In this document: positions 1-8,190 of the stretch, piece after piece
Numbering within the stretch: the stretch's first letter is position 1
Layout of the letters: the number at the start of each line of letters is the position of its first letter
NCBI GenBank assembly: GCA_963826055.1
Contig: CAWGVO010000010.1
Coordinates: forward strand, 40,973-104,972
DNA: 64,000 nt
Reading direction: 5' to 3'
From: JBBDMC01 sp963826055
Lineage (GTDB): Bacteria; Pseudomonadota; Alphaproteobacteria; Rhizobiales; Kaistiaceae
Position numbers and translations under genes: made by a program
Notes under the pieces: model-generated
The model's database searches: none
Told to the model about the DNA's origin: nothing
The model's input: the letters and a program-made list of their open reading frames with translations, nothing else

Positions 1-546
1 TGGATCCTCATCCCCCTTACCTTCCTCGAGGGCCCGGTGGTCGCCTTCGCCGCGGGCACGCTCGCCTCGCTCGGCTATTTCAAGATGTACGAGCTGGCGA
101 TCCTGTTCTTCGTCCGCGACCTCCTGGTCGACACCGGTTATTATTGCGCCGGCTATTTCGGCCGAAACAGCCGCGCGGTTCGAAGAGTGCTGGCGTGGCT
201 CAAGATCGACGACGCCAACCTCGACAGCATTCGCGGGCGGCTGCTCAAGCATCCCATCCAGACGATCTTCATCGGCAAGCTCGCCTACGGTGTCGCCTCG
301 ACGATCATCGTCGGGTTTGGCGTCATCAGAATGAACTACCTGACCTTCATGGCGTACGGCGTGTGGGTGACGATCCTCCAGTACGGCACGCTGCTGGTGC
401 TCGGCTACTACTACGGGGAGTCACTGGGAACGCGGCTTACCAATGTGCTCGAGGCGTTCCAGTATCTGGCCGCCGCCGTCGCCATCGTCGTCGCGATCTA
501 CTACCTGTTCGGTCGATCGGTGCGCGAGCGCTTCTTCAGGAAATAG
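1..546 (+). CDS. DedA/VTT-family membrane protein, 5' truncated
   Basis: The frame is already open at base 1, so the N-terminus lies outside the window; about 181 residues remain. The visible part has hydrophobic segments (AFAAGTLASLGY, ILFFVRDLLVDTGYY) and a glycine-rich helix (GVASTIIVGFGVIRMNYL) as in the DedA/VTT family, whose members include flippase-like polytopic inner-membrane proteins. A late TM stretch (AAAVAIVVAIYYLFG) precedes a basic tail. It converges with the next gene, and the two stops overlap by 11 bases. The family assignment rests on general pattern rather than on a diagnostic motif; substrate and partners cannot be inferred. Confidence 0.7.
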   Translation, partial: WILIPLTFLEGPVVAFAAGTLASLGYFKMYELAILFFVRDLLVDTGYYCAGYFGRNSRAVRRVLAWLKIDDANLDSIRGRLLKHPIQTIFIGKLAYGVASTIIVGFGVIRMNYLTFMAYGVWVTILQYGTLLVLGYYYGESLGTRLTNVLEAFQYLAAAVAIVVAIYYLFGRSVRERFFRK

Positions 547-1537
547 GTGCCAGCGCCTTCATCGCTTCCGCGACGATCTCGAACGAGCGCAAGCGCGCGG
601 CGTGGTCGTAGATCGAGCCAGCGATCATTACCTCGTCGGCGGCGGTGAGCGCCATGAACCTCCGCAGGCCTTCGCGTACGGTCTCGGGCCCGCCGACGAC
701 GGCGTAGGTCAGCATATGGCTGGCGCGTTCCTTCTCGGCCGGCGACCAGTAGGCTTCGATGTCGTCAATCGGTGGGGGAAGCGGCCCGCGCGCGTTGCGC
801 TGCATGTTGGCGAAGCTCTGCTGGGTCGACGTGAAGAGGCGCCACGCCTCCTGGTCGCTGTCGGCGGCGACTACCTGCAGCGCCGGCATGGCGTAGGGCG
901 CCGCCGCCTGCGCCGACGGGCGGAAGTGCTCGCGATAAAGCGTGAGCGCCGGCATCAGCGCGTCGGGCGCGAAGTGCGAGGCGAAGGAATAGGGCAGCCC
1001 CAGGACCGCCGCGAGCTCGGCGCCGTAAAGGCTCGATCCAAGGATCCACAAGGGCACGTTGGTGTTGCTGCCGGGGATGGCGTTGATGCGCTGACCCGGC
1101 TGCGGCGGCCCGAGCAGCGCCTGCAATTCCAGCACGTCGTCGGGGAAGTGAGCCGCGGCGCTGTTGACGTCGCGGCGGAGCGCGTGGGCGGTCAGCTGGT
1201 CGGTGCCCGGCGCGCGGCCGAGGCCGAGGTCGATCCGGCCGGGATGGAGGCTCGCCAGCGTGCCGAACTGCTCGGCAATCACCAGCGGCGAATGGTTGGG
1301 GAGCATGATGCCGCCGGAGCCGACGCGAATGGTCGAGGTGCCTCCGGCGACGTGGGCGATGACCACGGCGGTGGCGGCGCTGGCGATCCCCGGCATGTTG
1401 TGGTGCTCGGCGAGCCAGTAGCGACGGAAGCCCCAGCGCTCGGCGTGGCGGGCGAGGTCGAGGGTGTTCCTCAGTGATTCGGACGGGGAGCCGCCGGCGA
1501 CGATCGGCGAAAGGTCGAGGATGGAGAAGGGAACCAA
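536..1537 (-). CDS. LLM-class flavin-dependent oxidoreductase (MsnO8-like)
   Basis: A 333-residue protein of the bacterial luciferase-like family, expected to be an FMNH2-dependent monooxygenase or oxidoreductase with a TIM-barrel fold. It opens with FSILDLSPI, typical of the MsnO8 subgroup. WLAEHHNMPG (about residues 41-50) and RVGSGGIMLPNHSPL (about 71-85) are the usual family landmarks, and LGLGRAPGTD follows the second. Length is normal for the group. It stands alone and converges with the DedA fragment. The substrate cannot be inferred. Confidence 0.85.
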   Translation of the reverse strand: MVPFSILDLSPIVAGGSPSESLRNTLDLARHAERWGFRRYWLAEHHNMPGIASAATAVVIAHVAGGTSTIRVGSGGIMLPNHSPLVIAEQFGTLASLHPGRIDLGLGRAPGTDQLTAHALRRDVNSAAAHFPDDVLELQALLGPPQPGQRINAIPGSNTNVPLWILGSSLYGAELAAVLGLPYSFASHFAPDALMPALTLYREHFRPSAQAAAPYAMPALQVVAADSDQEAWRLFTSTQQSFANMQRNARGPLPPPIDDIEAYWSPAEKERASHMLTYAVVGGPETVREGLRRFMALTAADEVMIAGSIYDHAARLRSFEIVAEAMKALAPIS

Positions 1538-1595
1538 GGCGGGACTCCGGACTGAGGCTCGGACCGGCCCAACATAGGGCGGGCGGGCCTGCGCG

Positions 1596-2297
1596 TCAGG
1601 CGGCTCCGAGATACTTCAGCCAGATCGCGTCCTTGCCGAGCTTCTCGATGGCGGCGCGATGGGCGGCCACCGCCTCGGCGGCGAGCGCGAAGGCACGCGG
1701 CATCGGTCGCTCGGCGAGCGCGCGGCCCGTCGCGAACACCGCGACGCCCCCCGCCATCGACCCTTCGCCGAGGAGGAGCGCCGCCTGGCGGCCGCCGATC
1801 AGCTCGACGTACACCTCCGACAACAGCTGGGCGTCGAGCAGGGCGCCGTGCAGGGTGCGGCGCGAGGTGTCGATCAGGTAGCGATTGCACAACGCGTCGA
1901 GCGAATTCGGGCCGGCGGGATGCCGACGCCGGGCCAGCATCAGCGTATCGACGAGGCGGTCGGCGGCGAGCGGCTGGCGCCCGCTGCGGGCGAGCTCCGC
2001 GTTGAGGAAGCCCAGGTCGAATTCGGCGTTGTGGGCGATCAGGGTGGCCTCGCCGAGAAACTCGCTCAGCTCGTCGGCGATCGCGGCGAACAGCGGCTTG
2101 TCGGCGAGGAAGGCGTCATCGAGACCATGGATGCGGGCGGCCTCCGCCGGCATCGTCCGCTCCGGGTTGAGGTAGCGGTGGAAAACCCGGCCGGAGGGGA
2201 TGTGATTGACCAGCTCGACGCAGCCGATTTCGACAATGCGGTCGCCGCCCCTCGGGTCGAGGCCGGTGGTTTCGGTATCGAAGACGATCTCGCGCAT
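1596..2297 (-). CDS. dnaQ: DNA polymerase III epsilon subunit (3'-5' proofreading exonuclease)
   Basis: A DEDDh exonuclease that proofreads for the replicative polymerase. Exo I is DTETTGLD (D7, E9), Exo II is HNAEFD (D94), and Exo III is H150-x4-D155. The 233-residue length matches epsilon. I chose the ATG at 2295-2297 because it starts directly before the first beta strand (MREIVFDTETTG); the open frame continues upstream to 2420 but that extension is not conserved-looking and overlaps the divergent gene. In related alphaproteobacteria dnaQ sits beside coaE on the left arm of the origin, as here. Confidence 0.95.
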   Translation of the reverse strand: MREIVFDTETTGLDPRGGDRIVEIGCVELVNHIPSGRVFHRYLNPERTMPAEAARIHGLDDAFLADKPLFAAIADELSEFLGEATLIAHNAEFDLGFLNAELARSGRQPLAADRLVDTLMLARRRHPAGPNSLDALCNRYLIDTSRRTLHGALLDAQLLSEVYVELIGGRQAALLLGEGSMAGGVAVFATGRALAERPMPRAFALAAEAVAAHRAAIEKLGKDAIWLKYLGAA

Positions 2298-2376
2298 TGA
2301 TTCGCGCGATGGTAAGGAGATCGACCTGATAGGCAAGGGCCCGTCCCTTGCCGGCGGCCAGACCGGAGTGAGAGCC

Positions 2377-2613
2377 ATGACCACCGACCAGTCGGTGCTG
2401 AACCGTATCGAGCGGCTCACCGACGAGGAGCACCACCTCTACGAGAAGGGCAACCTCACGGACGAAGAGAGCGAGCGGCTGCGGAAGCTCAACCTCGAAC
2501 TCGACCAGTGCTGGGACCTCCTGCGCCAGCGCCGCGCCAAGCGCGAGTTCGGCGAGAACCCGGACGAGGCGGAGACGCGCCCGACCAGCGTCGTCGAGAA
2601 GTACCAGGGCTAA
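2377..2613 (+). CDS. DUF2630 family protein
   Basis: A 78-residue charged, probably helical protein of unknown function. The ATG at 2377 has a GGAG Shine-Dalgarno 8 bases upstream. RIERLTDEEHHLYEKG and the ending RPTSVVEKYQG are typical of DUF2630. It lies on the opposite strand between dnaQ and coaE, so it is an insertion into a normally compact cluster. No metal site, TM segment or signal peptide is visible. Confidence 0.85.
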   Translation: MTTDQSVLNRIERLTDEEHHLYEKGNLTDEESERLRKLNLELDQCWDLLRQRRAKREFGENPDEAETRPTSVVEKYQG

Positions 2614-2632
2614 CGACCCGCGCGGTTCCGCC

Positions 2633-3229
2633 TCAGCGGGCGCCGCCGAGGGCGGCAACCGCGCGCATCACGCCCCTGACCTGACGGCGGGTGTCGGCAA
2701 GCTCGCCGCTGGTGTCGATGATGAAGTGCGCCCGCGCCCGCTTCTCCGCGTCGCTCATCTGGCGCGCGATGAGGGTCGCGGCCTCAGCCTCGCTCATCCT
2801 GCCGCGTTCGGCCATGCGCCGGCGCTGGATCTCCGGCGTCGTGGTGACCACCACAACCGCATCGACGCGCATCTCGCCGCCGCCCTCCAGCAAGAGCGGC
2901 ACGTCGAGCACCAGCATGCGCCGGCCGGCGGCGGCCGCCTCGGCGCGGACACGGTTCTCCACTTCGCGCACCAGCGGGTGGACGATCGCCTCGAGCCGCA
3001 TCAGCGATGCCCGGTCGCCGGCGATGCGGGCGGCGAGCACGGAACGGTCGACCGCACCGTCCCGGGTGGTTCCCGGAAACGCCGCCTCTACCAGCGGTGC
3101 GGCGACACCGGCGTAGAGCCGGTGGACGGCCCGGTCGGCGTCGAAGACCGCGGCGCCTTCCTCCGCGAACATCGCCGCCGCGGTCGACTTGCCCATGGCA
3201 ATCGCGCCGGTGAGACCGAGGACCAGCAT
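2633..3229 (-). CDS. coaE: Dephospho-CoA kinase
   Basis: Catalyses ATP-dependent phosphorylation of the 3'-hydroxyl of dephospho-CoA, the last step of CoA synthesis. The P-loop GLTGAIAMGKST lies at residues 5-16, and VFDADRAVHRLY at about 33-44 is the second family landmark. The length of 198 residues is normal. Its ATG overlaps the maf stop (ATGA at 3227-3230), so translation is probably coupled. Elsewhere in this order aroE usually separates maf from coaE; here it does not. Confidence 0.95.
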   Translation of the reverse strand: MLVLGLTGAIAMGKSTAAAMFAEEGAAVFDADRAVHRLYAGVAAPLVEAAFPGTTRDGAVDRSVLAARIAGDRASLMRLEAIVHPLVREVENRVRAEAAAAGRRMLVLDVPLLLEGGGEMRVDAVVVVTTTPEIQRRRMAERGRMSEAEAATLIARQMSDAEKRARAHFIIDTSGELADTRRQVRGVMRAVAALGGAR

Positions 3230-3843
3230 CAGTCGAGCGCTCCTTCCGCCCTTAGATACCGGATCAGCGGCAACAGCGGCAGGCCGAGGATGGCGAAGTA
3301 GTCGCCATCGATGGCGTCGAAGAGCTGGATGCCGGGCCCCTCGATCTGATAGGCGCCGACGCTCTTCAGCGCCGCCTCGCCGACGCGGGCGAGATACGCA
3401 TCGATCGCCGCGGCGGTGAGCGGCCGCACGGTGAGCCGCGCGGTGACGCTTTCACGCCAGGTGATGACGCCGTGGCGGGCGACGGCAGCGGCGGTGTGGA
3501 GCGCGTGGGTGCGACCGGAAAGGCGGGCGAGCTGCTCTCGCGCCTCGGCCATGTCCCCCGGTTTGGTCCACAGCTCGCCATCGAGCTCCAGCGTCTGGTC
3601 GGCACCGATGACGATCGCCTCGGGTGCCTCGCGCCCGACGGCGAGTGCCTTGGCCTTGGCGAGATCGGCGGCGATGTGGTCGGCGCTGGCGCCGGCGGCG
3701 AGAAGCGGTGCCTCGATCATGCGCTCGTCGATCGGCGCCGGGCGCGCCGTGAAGGGAACCGCCGCCGCGGTCATCAGCGCGATGCGCGACGGGCTTGCCG
3801 AGGCAAGGATGATCGGCGGCATACCAGCGTCAGGCCGAGGCAT
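3229..3843 (-). CDS. maf: Maf-family nucleotide pyrophosphatase
   Basis: A Maf/Ham1-fold house-cleaning enzyme that hydrolyses non-canonical or methylated nucleoside triphosphates. Landmarks are ILASASPSR near the N-terminus, VIGADQT in the middle, and KSVGAYQIEGPGIQLF followed by DGDYFAILGLPL. There are two possible starts: the ATG at 3841-3843, which overlaps ppsR by 14 bases, and the ATG at 3820-3822, which leaves a 7-base gap and starts right before the first strand. Neither has a strong Shine-Dalgarno. It lies in a tight ppsR-maf-coaE run. Confidence 0.92.
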   Translation of the reverse strand: MPRPDAGMPPIILASASPSRIALMTAAAVPFTARPAPIDERMIEAPLLAAGASADHIAADLAKAKALAVGREAPEAIVIGADQTLELDGELWTKPGDMAEAREQLARLSGRTHALHTAAAVARHGVITWRESVTARLTVRPLTAAAIDAYLARVGEAALKSVGAYQIEGPGIQLFDAIDGDYFAILGLPLLPLIRYLRAEGALD

Positions 3844-4672
3844 CGGCCTCGGCGCGGGCCGCCTGGTGCAGGGTCATGATCGCCGCCGCCGTTTCCTCGA
3901 TGGAGCGCCGGGTCACGTCGATGACCGGCCAGCCGTGGCGGGCGCAGAGCTTGCGGGTGAACGAGACCTCGTCGGCGACCGCCTGCTTGTCGACGTATGC
4001 GAGGTTGGGCCGCGCCGCGTTGAGGCTGAGGATGCGGTTCTGGCGGAGCTGGATGATGCGCTCGGGCGAGGCCACCAGGCCAACCACCAGCGGATGGGTG
4101 ATCGTGTCGAGCTCCGCCGGCAGCGCGATGCCGGGAACGATGGGGATGTTGGCGGTCTTGATGCCGCGGTTGGCGAGATAGATCGAGGTCGGCGTCTTCG
4201 ACGTGCGGCTGATGCCGACGAGGACGATGTCGGCCTCGTTGAGGGCGCCGGCGAGCTGGCCGTCGTCGTGCATCATGGTGAAATTGAGCGCGTCGATGCG
4301 GCGGAAATAGTCGGCGTCGAGCACGTGCTGGGCGCCGATGCGCCGTTCGCCGACGGTGCCGAGGTAGGATTGCAGGAGCTGAAGGATCGGCTCGAGCACC
4401 GACACGCAGGGAATGCCGATGCGCTTGCAGGCAGCCTCCAGCCGGTCGCTCAGGTTGCGATCGACGAGGGTGTAGAGGACGATCCCTGGCTGCGTTTCCA
4501 GGTTGGCGATGATGTGGTCGATCTGCTTGGCCGTGCGCACCATGGCGTGCAAGTGCTCGATGGCGCGGGTGTGGGCATACTGGGCTGCGGCCGCGCGCGC
4601 GACCGTGATCAGCGTCTCGCCGGTGGCGTCCGATATGAGATGGAGATGAAAGAAGCTTTCGCGGTTATTCAC
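3830..4672 (-). CDS. ppsR: Pyruvate,phosphate dikinase / PEP synthase regulatory protein (DUF299)
   Basis: A bifunctional kinase/pyrophosphorylase that phosphorylates and dephosphorylates a threonine on PPDK or PEP synthase. The P-loop-like motif GISRTSKTPTS is diagnostic. The frame is open to 4843, but I place the start at the GTG 4670-4672 (VNNRESFFHLHLISDATGE). AGGGGA lies about 6 bases upstream, and the 280-residue product matches the family. In Caulobacter the homologous gene (RP001) flanks the replication origin opposite hemE, the same arrangement as here. Confidence 0.92.
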   Translation of the reverse strand: MNNRESFFHLHLISDATGETLITVARAAAAQYAHTRAIEHLHAMVRTAKQIDHIIANLETQPGIVLYTLVDRNLSDRLEAACKRIGIPCVSVLEPILQLLQSYLGTVGERRIGAQHVLDADYFRRIDALNFTMMHDDGQLAGALNEADIVLVGISRTSKTPTSIYLANRGIKTANIPIVPGIALPAELDTITHPLVVGLVASPERIIQLRQNRILSLNAARPNLAYVDKQAVADEVSFTRKLCARHGWPVIDVTRRSIEETAAAIMTLHQAARAEADASA

Positions 4673-5099
4673 GCTGTCATCCCCTGCCCTGTTCAGGGCC
4701 TCTGCAAAACGGACGCTGTAGCGGCCGGGCGGCCGGACTTTCCACGAAGCCCCGAATTTGATCAACAGCGCGGTGCATCGGGTGGCGGAATCCGGTTCGC
4801 ATGGTAACAAGGGACGAATTGACGGGAGATGATTTCCGTCCACAGGCTCTCAACAGGTTTTCCGATATTACGTGGGCGCCGCCACAATGGTTAACAATTC
4901 GTTAATAGGGGTTTTTCGACACTCCTCGTTGTCCTGTCCCCCGGCCCTCCGCGTTTTCCCCCTTCAGGGACCGTTTGGGGCTGACTTCACGTCCTTGTTG
5001 ACGAACCGTGCTGACGGGTAATCCACCCACCAAATGAAACAAAAAGAAGATTCACTAGATGATTCAAAAGATCATGGGATGGATCGTGGTGCATCACTC
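4673..5099. other. Candidate chromosomal replication origin (oriC)
   Basis: The noncoding gap between divergent ppsR and hemE. It contains a perfect CtrA-type box at 4891-4905 and a strongly AT-rich segment at about 5031-5075, which could be the DNA unwinding element and overlaps the longest possible hemE N-terminus. Two weak DnaA-box-like words are present: CGTCCACAG near 4838 and TAATCCACC at 5019-5027. Genes on the left run left, genes on the right run right, and parAB with two parS sites lies 12-16 kb away. The Caulobacter Cori occupies this same gene context. The assignment is from context and motifs, not function. Confidence 0.6.
4891..4905. promoter_or_regulatory. CtrA box TTAA-N7-TTAA
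   Basis: TTAACAATTCGTTAA is an exact TTAA-N7-TTAA match. In Caulobacter, CtrA bound to such sites represses origin firing and controls nearby promoters. Its position in the ppsR-hemE gap supports the origin assignment. Phosphorylated CtrA binding is inferred from the motif only. Confidence 0.65.
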
Positions 5100-6128
5100 G
5101 TGAGCGGGGCGGTTCGTCGGACTCTCGACGGAACGGTGGTCCAGCCGCCTCCGATCTGGCTCATGCGCCAGGCAGGGCGGTACCTGCCGGAATATCGAGC
5201 GCTGCGGGCGAAGGCCGGCAGCTTTCTCGATCTTTGTTTCAACCCGGAGCTGGCGGCCGAGGTTACCCTGCAGCCGGTCAGGCGGTTTGATCTCGACGCG
5301 GCGATCCTCTTCTCGGACATTCTGGTCATCCCGTATGCACTGGGGCGCAGGCTCTGGTTTGCCGAGGGCGAAGGGCCGCGGCTGGAGCCAATCGATGAAG
5401 CCGGGATCGACGGTCTCGATCGGGTGGCCGTCGAGGCCCGAGTGGCGCCGGTGCTGGAGACGGTACGGCGTGTAAGGCGCGACCTCGACGGCGGCAAGAC
5501 GCTGATCGGCTTCTGTGGGGCTCCCTGGACGGTGGCGACCTATATGGTGGCCGGTCGGGGCACCAGCGACCAGGCGCCGGCGCGTACTTTTGCGATCGAA
5601 CGGGAAGCGGCGTTCGCGCGCCTTATTGATGCGCTGGTGGAGGCCTCGGTCACGTACCTTGCCGGACAGGTGCGGGCTGGTGCCGCTGTCATCCAGATTT
5701 TTGATACGTGGGCGGGCGTGTTGGGTGAGGAGGATTTCGACCGGTGGTGCATCGCGCCGACAGCGGAGATCGTGCGGCGACTGAAGGCGATGGAACCGGG
5801 CGTGCGGGTGATCGGCTTCCCGAAAGGCGCGGCTTTGCGGCTGGAGCGCTACGTGGCGGCAACCGGTGTCGATGGCGTCTCGATCGACTGGACGGTGCCG
5901 CTTGCTTTCGTCCGGGAACGGCTGCAGCCGAAATTAGCCGTGCAAGGCAATCTCGATCCACTGGTCCTGGTTGCCGGGGGTGAGGCACTTGACCGCGCGG
6001 TGGATCGCATCTTGACCGAGCTCTCGTCCGGGCGGTTCGTGTTCAACCTCGGGCACGGAATCGTTCCCGGAACGCCGATCGAGAACGTCGAGCGACTGGT
6101 GAAACGCGTGCGCGCGTGGAAGGGGTGA
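5079..6128 (+). CDS. hemE: Uroporphyrinogen decarboxylase
   Basis: Decarboxylates uroporphyrinogen III to coproporphyrinogen III in haem synthesis. Landmarks are PPPIWLMRQAGRYLPEYR near the N-terminus, ILFSDILVIP, GFCGAPWTVATYM, and FNLGHGIVPGTP near the end. The frame is open from the ATG at 5034, but the extra N-terminus (KQKEDSLDDSKDHG) is AT-rich and unlike the family. The ATG at 5079 gives 349 residues, and a GTG at 5100 would give the usual 342. No clear Shine-Dalgarno decides between them. hemJ follows after 7 bases, so they are probably co-transcribed. Confidence 0.93.
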   Translation: MDRGASLVSGAVRRTLDGTVVQPPPIWLMRQAGRYLPEYRALRAKAGSFLDLCFNPELAAEVTLQPVRRFDLDAAILFSDILVIPYALGRRLWFAEGEGPRLEPIDEAGIDGLDRVAVEARVAPVLETVRRVRRDLDGGKTLIGFCGAPWTVATYMVAGRGTSDQAPARTFAIEREAAFARLIDALVEASVTYLAGQVRAGAAVIQIFDTWAGVLGEEDFDRWCIAPTAEIVRRLKAMEPGVRVIGFPKGAALRLERYVAATGVDGVSIDWTVPLAFVRERLQPKLAVQGNLDPLVLVAGGEALDRAVDRILTELSSGRFVFNLGHGIVPGTPIENVERLVKRVRAWKG

Positions 6129-6135
6129 GGAGAGA

Positions 6136-6655
6136 ATGGCTGCGGGCGGTCGGCGGTTGATGCGCGCGGTGGTCGCGCTGATTGTCGTGGCGGCGCTGGT
6201 CGCGCTTCTGGTCTGGTGGCAGCCGTCGCGGTTCTACCTCTGGTTCAAGGCCTTCCACATCCTGGCGGTGATCTCCTGGATGGCGGGTATGCTCTATCTG
6301 CCGCGCCTGTTCGTCTATCACACGCGGGGCGGAGCGGGGCTCGGTCCAGTCGGAGACGTTCAAGGTCATGGAGCGGCGCCTGCTCCGCGGGATCATCAAC
6401 CCGGCGATGATCGCGACCTGGGTGAGCGGCCTGTGGCTGGCGTGGGATCACGGCTTCTTCGGCCACGGCTGGATGGACACCAAGCTCGCCCTCGTCGTGG
6501 TGCTTTCCGGCATCCACGGCTTTCTGGCGGCGGCAGTGCGCGGGTTCGCCGAGGACCGCAACACACGGTCAGAGCGGTTTTACCGGATCCTTAACGAGGT
6601 GCCGACGCTGCTGATGATCGGCATCGTCATTCTTGTGGTGATCAAGCCGTTCTGA
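6136..6655 (+). CDS. hemJ: Protoporphyrinogen oxidase HemJ, interrupted by a +1 frameshift
   Basis: HemJ oxidises protoporphyrinogen IX in many alphaproteobacteria that lack HemG/HemY. The first frame (from ATG 6136) gives the N-terminal TM helix and WFKAFHILAVISWMAGMLYL. The second frame gives METRRLLR-type sequence starting near 6368 (MERRLLRGIINPAMIATW) to the stop at 6655. Removing one G from the run near 6328 restores VYHTRAERGSVQSETFKVMERR, the expected family sequence. The conserved histidine of FHILAVISW is present. A homopolymer sequencing error is the simplest reading; a real frameshift would disable the last steps of haem synthesis unless another oxidase exists. Confidence 0.85.
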
Positions 6656-6832
6656 CGCACGTCTTGCCTCTTGCCGTCGGTCGGGCGAACCATTATGTTC
6701 CGCCAACCGCAGAAGCAGACAGGCACCGGCTTCCCTTGAAGAGCCGTGATGCCGATCCGGCCGCGGGCCGGTGCGAAGTTCTGCAATTCCCTCCTTCTTC
6801 TCTGCTTCCCCGCCCAAAGAGATTCCCGATCC

Positions 6833-8098
6833 ATGCCCGAAATGAAACTACAGGACCTCAAGGCCAAGTCTCCGGTGGAGCTTCTGTCCTTCGCCGAGGA
6901 GCTCGAGGTCGAAAACGCGAACACGCTGCGCAAGCAGGAGCTGATGTTCGCCATCCTGAAGCAGCTCGCCAACAGGGAGACCGATATCATCGGTGAAGGT
7001 GTGGTCGAGGTGTTGCAGGACGGGTTCGGCTTCCTGCGCTCGCCGGATGCCAACTACCTCGCCGGCCCCGACGACATCTACGTGTCGCCATCGCAGATCA
7101 GGCGGTTCTCGCTGAGGACGGGCGATACCGTCGAGGGCCAGATCCGCAGTCCGAAAGAGGGCGAGCGCTACTTCGCCCTGCTCAAGGTCAACACGATCAA
7201 CTTCGAGGACCCGGACAAGGCGCGCCACAAGATCCACTTCGACAACCTGACGCCGCTTTACCCGACCAAGCGCTTCGTCATGGAGATCGAGAATCCGACC
7301 GGCAAGGACCTTACCGCCCGTATCATCGATCTGGTGGCGCCCTTGGGCAAAGGTCAGCGGGCGCTGATTACTGCGCAGCCGCGTACCGGCAAGACCGTCA
7401 TCCTGCAAAACATTGCCCACTCGATCGCGGCCAACCATCCGGAGTGCTTCCTGATCGTGCTCCTGATCGACGAGCGGCCGGAAGAGGTGACCGACATGCA
7501 GCGCTCGGTGAAGGGCGAGGTGATTTCCTCGACCTTCGACGAGCCGGCGACGCGTCACGTGGCGGTCGCCGAGATGGTGATCGAGAAAGCCAAGCGCCTC
7601 GTCGAGCACGGCCGCGACGTGGTCATCCTGCTCGATTCGATCACCCGCCTCGGTCGCGCCTACAACACGGTGGTGCCGTCGTCGGGCAAGGTGCTGACCG
7701 GCGGTGTCGATGCCAACGCGTTGCAGCGGCCGAAGCGCTTCTTCGGCGCGGCGCGAAACATCGAGGAAGGCGGGTCGCTGACCATCATCTCGACGGCGCT
7801 GATCGATACCGGCAGCCGAATGGACGAGGTCATCTTCGAGGAGTTCAAGGGTACCGGTAACTCGGAAATCATCCTCGATCGCAAGGTCTCCGACAAACGC
7901 GTCTTCCCGGCGATCGATATCACCCGCTCGGGCACGCGCAAGGAAGAGCTGCTGGTGCCGCCCGACATCCTCAAGAAGATGTACGTGCTCCGGCGCATCC
8001 TGATGCCGATGGGGACCGTCGACGCGATCGAGTTCCTGCTCGACAAGCTCAAGCACACCAAGAACAACGACGACTTCTTCGACCAGATGAACACCTGA
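6833..8098 (+). CDS. rho: Transcription termination factor Rho
   Basis: A hexameric RNA helicase that terminates transcription. At 421 residues it has the usual length. The start is ATG 6833 (MPEMKLQDLKAKSP), not the earlier in-frame ATG at 6746. The N-terminal domain and cold-shock-like RNA-binding domain contain GFGFLRSPDANYLAGPDDIY. The Walker A is PRTGKT, the Walker B region is VVILLDSITRLGRAYN, and GGVDANALQRPKRFFGAARN is the family signature (read in two parts, both present). The 177 bases after hemJ form a leader that could carry the attenuation known for rho in other bacteria; no specific structure is obvious. Confidence 0.97.
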   Translation: MPEMKLQDLKAKSPVELLSFAEELEVENANTLRKQELMFAILKQLANRETDIIGEGVVEVLQDGFGFLRSPDANYLAGPDDIYVSPSQIRRFSLRTGDTVEGQIRSPKEGERYFALLKVNTINFEDPDKARHKIHFDNLTPLYPTKRFVMEIENPTGKDLTARIIDLVAPLGKGQRALITAQPRTGKTVILQNIAHSIAANHPECFLIVLLIDERPEEVTDMQRSVKGEVISSTFDEPATRHVAVAEMVIEKAKRLVEHGRDVVILLDSITRLGRAYNTVVPSSGKVLTGGVDANALQRPKRFFGAARNIEEGGSLTIISTALIDTGSRMDEVIFEEFKGTGNSEIILDRKVSDKRVFPAIDITRSGTRKEELLVPPDILKKMYVLRRILMPMGTVDAIEFLLDKLKHTKNNDDFFDQMNT

Positions 8099-8190
8099 GG
8101 CGTGCCAAGGTCCGACGGGGCACGGGCCGAGGCAGGTCCGGTGCCGGGCCCGCGGTCGGGAACGCTCACCGGTAATATCCTCCCGTCGCC

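Noticed and set aside
443..1477. 344-codon plus-strand frame
   Set aside because: Antisense shadow of the luciferase-like gene; Arg/Gly-rich translation.
4836..5027. DnaA boxes near the origin
   Set aside because: The best words have two or three mismatches to TTATCCACA; noted under oriC but not listed as separate sites.
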